NCBI RefSeq assembly: GCF_017431965.1
Contig: NZ_JAFRKB010000049.1
Coordinates: 1-64,000 of the forward strand
Source: Methanobrevibacter sp.
GTDB taxonomy: Archaea > Methanobacteriota > Methanobacteria > Methanobacteriales > Methanobacteriaceae
Length of the DNA: 64,000 bases
Reading direction: 5' to 3'
The translations under genes were made by a program, and so were the position numbers. The notes under the pieces are model-generated. The model was given only the letters and a program-made list of their open reading frames with translations. It did no database searches and was not told where the DNA came from. Below, piece after piece: positions 63,497 to 64,000 of this stretch (position 1 is the first letter of the stretch; every line of letters starts with the position of its first letter).

Positions 63497-64000
63497 TTAA
63501 ATTGAAGATTGTGAAAACTTAAATGGATTATGGTCTTCATATATAGCATCATAATACTTATTCAAAATAGCTGATTCCCACATGTTATAATTAGCCTGCT
63601 CATTTTTTTCAAAATTGTATGCCAGAAGACCGATTTTCCTGTTGTATTCATCAATGTTATTCTTCTCACAAAAATCAGTTATTATATCAGGAATATATTC
63701 GCATGGATCATCGCTTGAAAAATCCAAAAACTCTTCATATTCAATTTTAGAGAATAACTCTTCAGCATCAATAGGCTCTTCTGTTGATTTAATGGTAAAC
63801 AATTCAATATAAATCTCATCGGCTAAAGGAAGCTGATTGAATTCAATGCCCAATCCATGTACTTCACCATTTTCTAAATTTAATACAGTATGACCTGTTC
63901 TTTGACATGAAATCCAATTGTCAAAAGCAGGTTTTACAATTTCTTCGGGAGTCAGAGCGGAAAGGACTGTCTTTAAATGCTCCACTCCAATAACTTCAAC
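63497..64000 (-). CDS. Uncharacterised acidic protein, N-terminus possibly beyond the window
   Basis: At least 168 codons can be read; the frame is still open at base 64000, so the true start may lie outside. A GTG at 63985 would give 162 residues. The protein is acidic, with blocks HTVLNLENGEVHGLGIEFNQLPLADEIYIELFTIKS and FCEKNNIDEYNRKIGLLAYNFEKN. No domain is recognised. It is convergent with nhaC, ending 25 bases from it. Confidence 0.5.
   Translation of the reverse strand, partial: VEVIGVEHLKTVLSALTPEEIVKPAFDNWISCQRTGHTVLNLENGEVHGLGIEFNQLPLADEIYIELFTIKSTEEPIDAEELFSKIEYEEFLDFSSDDPCEYIPDIITDFCEKNNIDEYNRKIGLLAYNFEKNEQANYNMWESAILNKYYDAIYEDHNPFKFSQSSI

Noticed and set aside
1-64000. CRISPR arrays, tRNA or rRNA genes, full insertion sequences
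   Set aside because: I saw no spaced direct repeats, cloverleaf motifs, rRNA sequence or transposase genes in either strand.

Overview
The window looks like chromosome from a host-associated, pseudomurein-walled methanogen close to Methanobrevibacter. The evidence is low GC with very AT-rich spacers, archaeal ribosome binding sites (GGTGAT, GAGGT), and typical methanogen genes: F420H2 oxidase FprA, F420-dependent NADP reductase, archaeal pantoate kinase, the AroA'/AroB' shikimate entry pair, archaeal CCA-adding enzyme, primase large subunit, DUF530, DUF2115 and DUF2284 proteins. It also carries a large secreted adhesin-like cysteine protease of the kind common in gut Methanobrevibacter. I saw no rRNA, tRNA, CRISPR array, complete insertion sequence or replication origin.

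Layout. 1-9.7 kb: a membrane glycosyltransferase cut by the left edge, pyridoxamine kinase, two methyltransferases, a cysteine synthase-like enzyme, an unusual flavin disulfide oxidoreductase, and two paralogous membrane-anchored proteins with an M14-like zinc-site pattern. 9.7-16.4 kb: a TetR-acetyltransferase-flavoprotein operon behind twin palindromic operators, uracil-DNA glycosylase, several GNAT acetyltransferases, a NimA-like flavoprotein and a bacterial-type D-Tyr-tRNA deacylase. 16.4-19.6 kb: a TelA operon. 19.6-27 kb: nitroreductase, malate dehydrogenase, Nudix, ferredoxin, flavoprotein, a Cas4-like nuclease, a GNAT/zinc-ribbon fusion, ketopantoate reductase and a possible small RNA. 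27-36.6 kb: SseB-like proteins, an ATP-grasp ligase beside a MATE exporter with a degenerate histidine-kinase-type ATPase tail, MsrAB, Mrp, a CoA-disulfide-reductase-like enzyme and a CAT-like acyltransferase. 36.6-41.4 kb: the cysteine-protease adhesin, a decayed MFS transporter and a MutH/Sau3AI-like fragment. 41.4-64 kb: mostly methanogen housekeeping genes (npdG, MATE, cca-thpR, aroB'-aroA', pantoate kinase, fprA, arfC, GlcNAc-1-P transferase, DUF530, metG, priL, an NhaC antiporter), interrupted at 52.8-54 kb by an AT-rich two-gene module with a PIN-like protein.

How the genes work together. Many products suit an anaerobe facing oxygen and nitrosative or xenobiotic stress: FprA, MsrAB, nitroreductase, the NimA-like protein, three flavodoxin-like proteins besides FprA, and two disulfide-reductase-type flavoproteins. 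A second theme is the cell surface: the M14-like pair, the adhesin, the GT-C and GPT glycosyltransferases. The best candidates for undescribed biology are the ATP-grasp/MATE-ATPase pair (28.0-31.5 kb), the PIN-like two-gene module (52.8-54.0 kb), the M14-like paralogs and the intergenic RNA near 26.9 kb. All assignments come from reading motifs by eye; no database search was possible.
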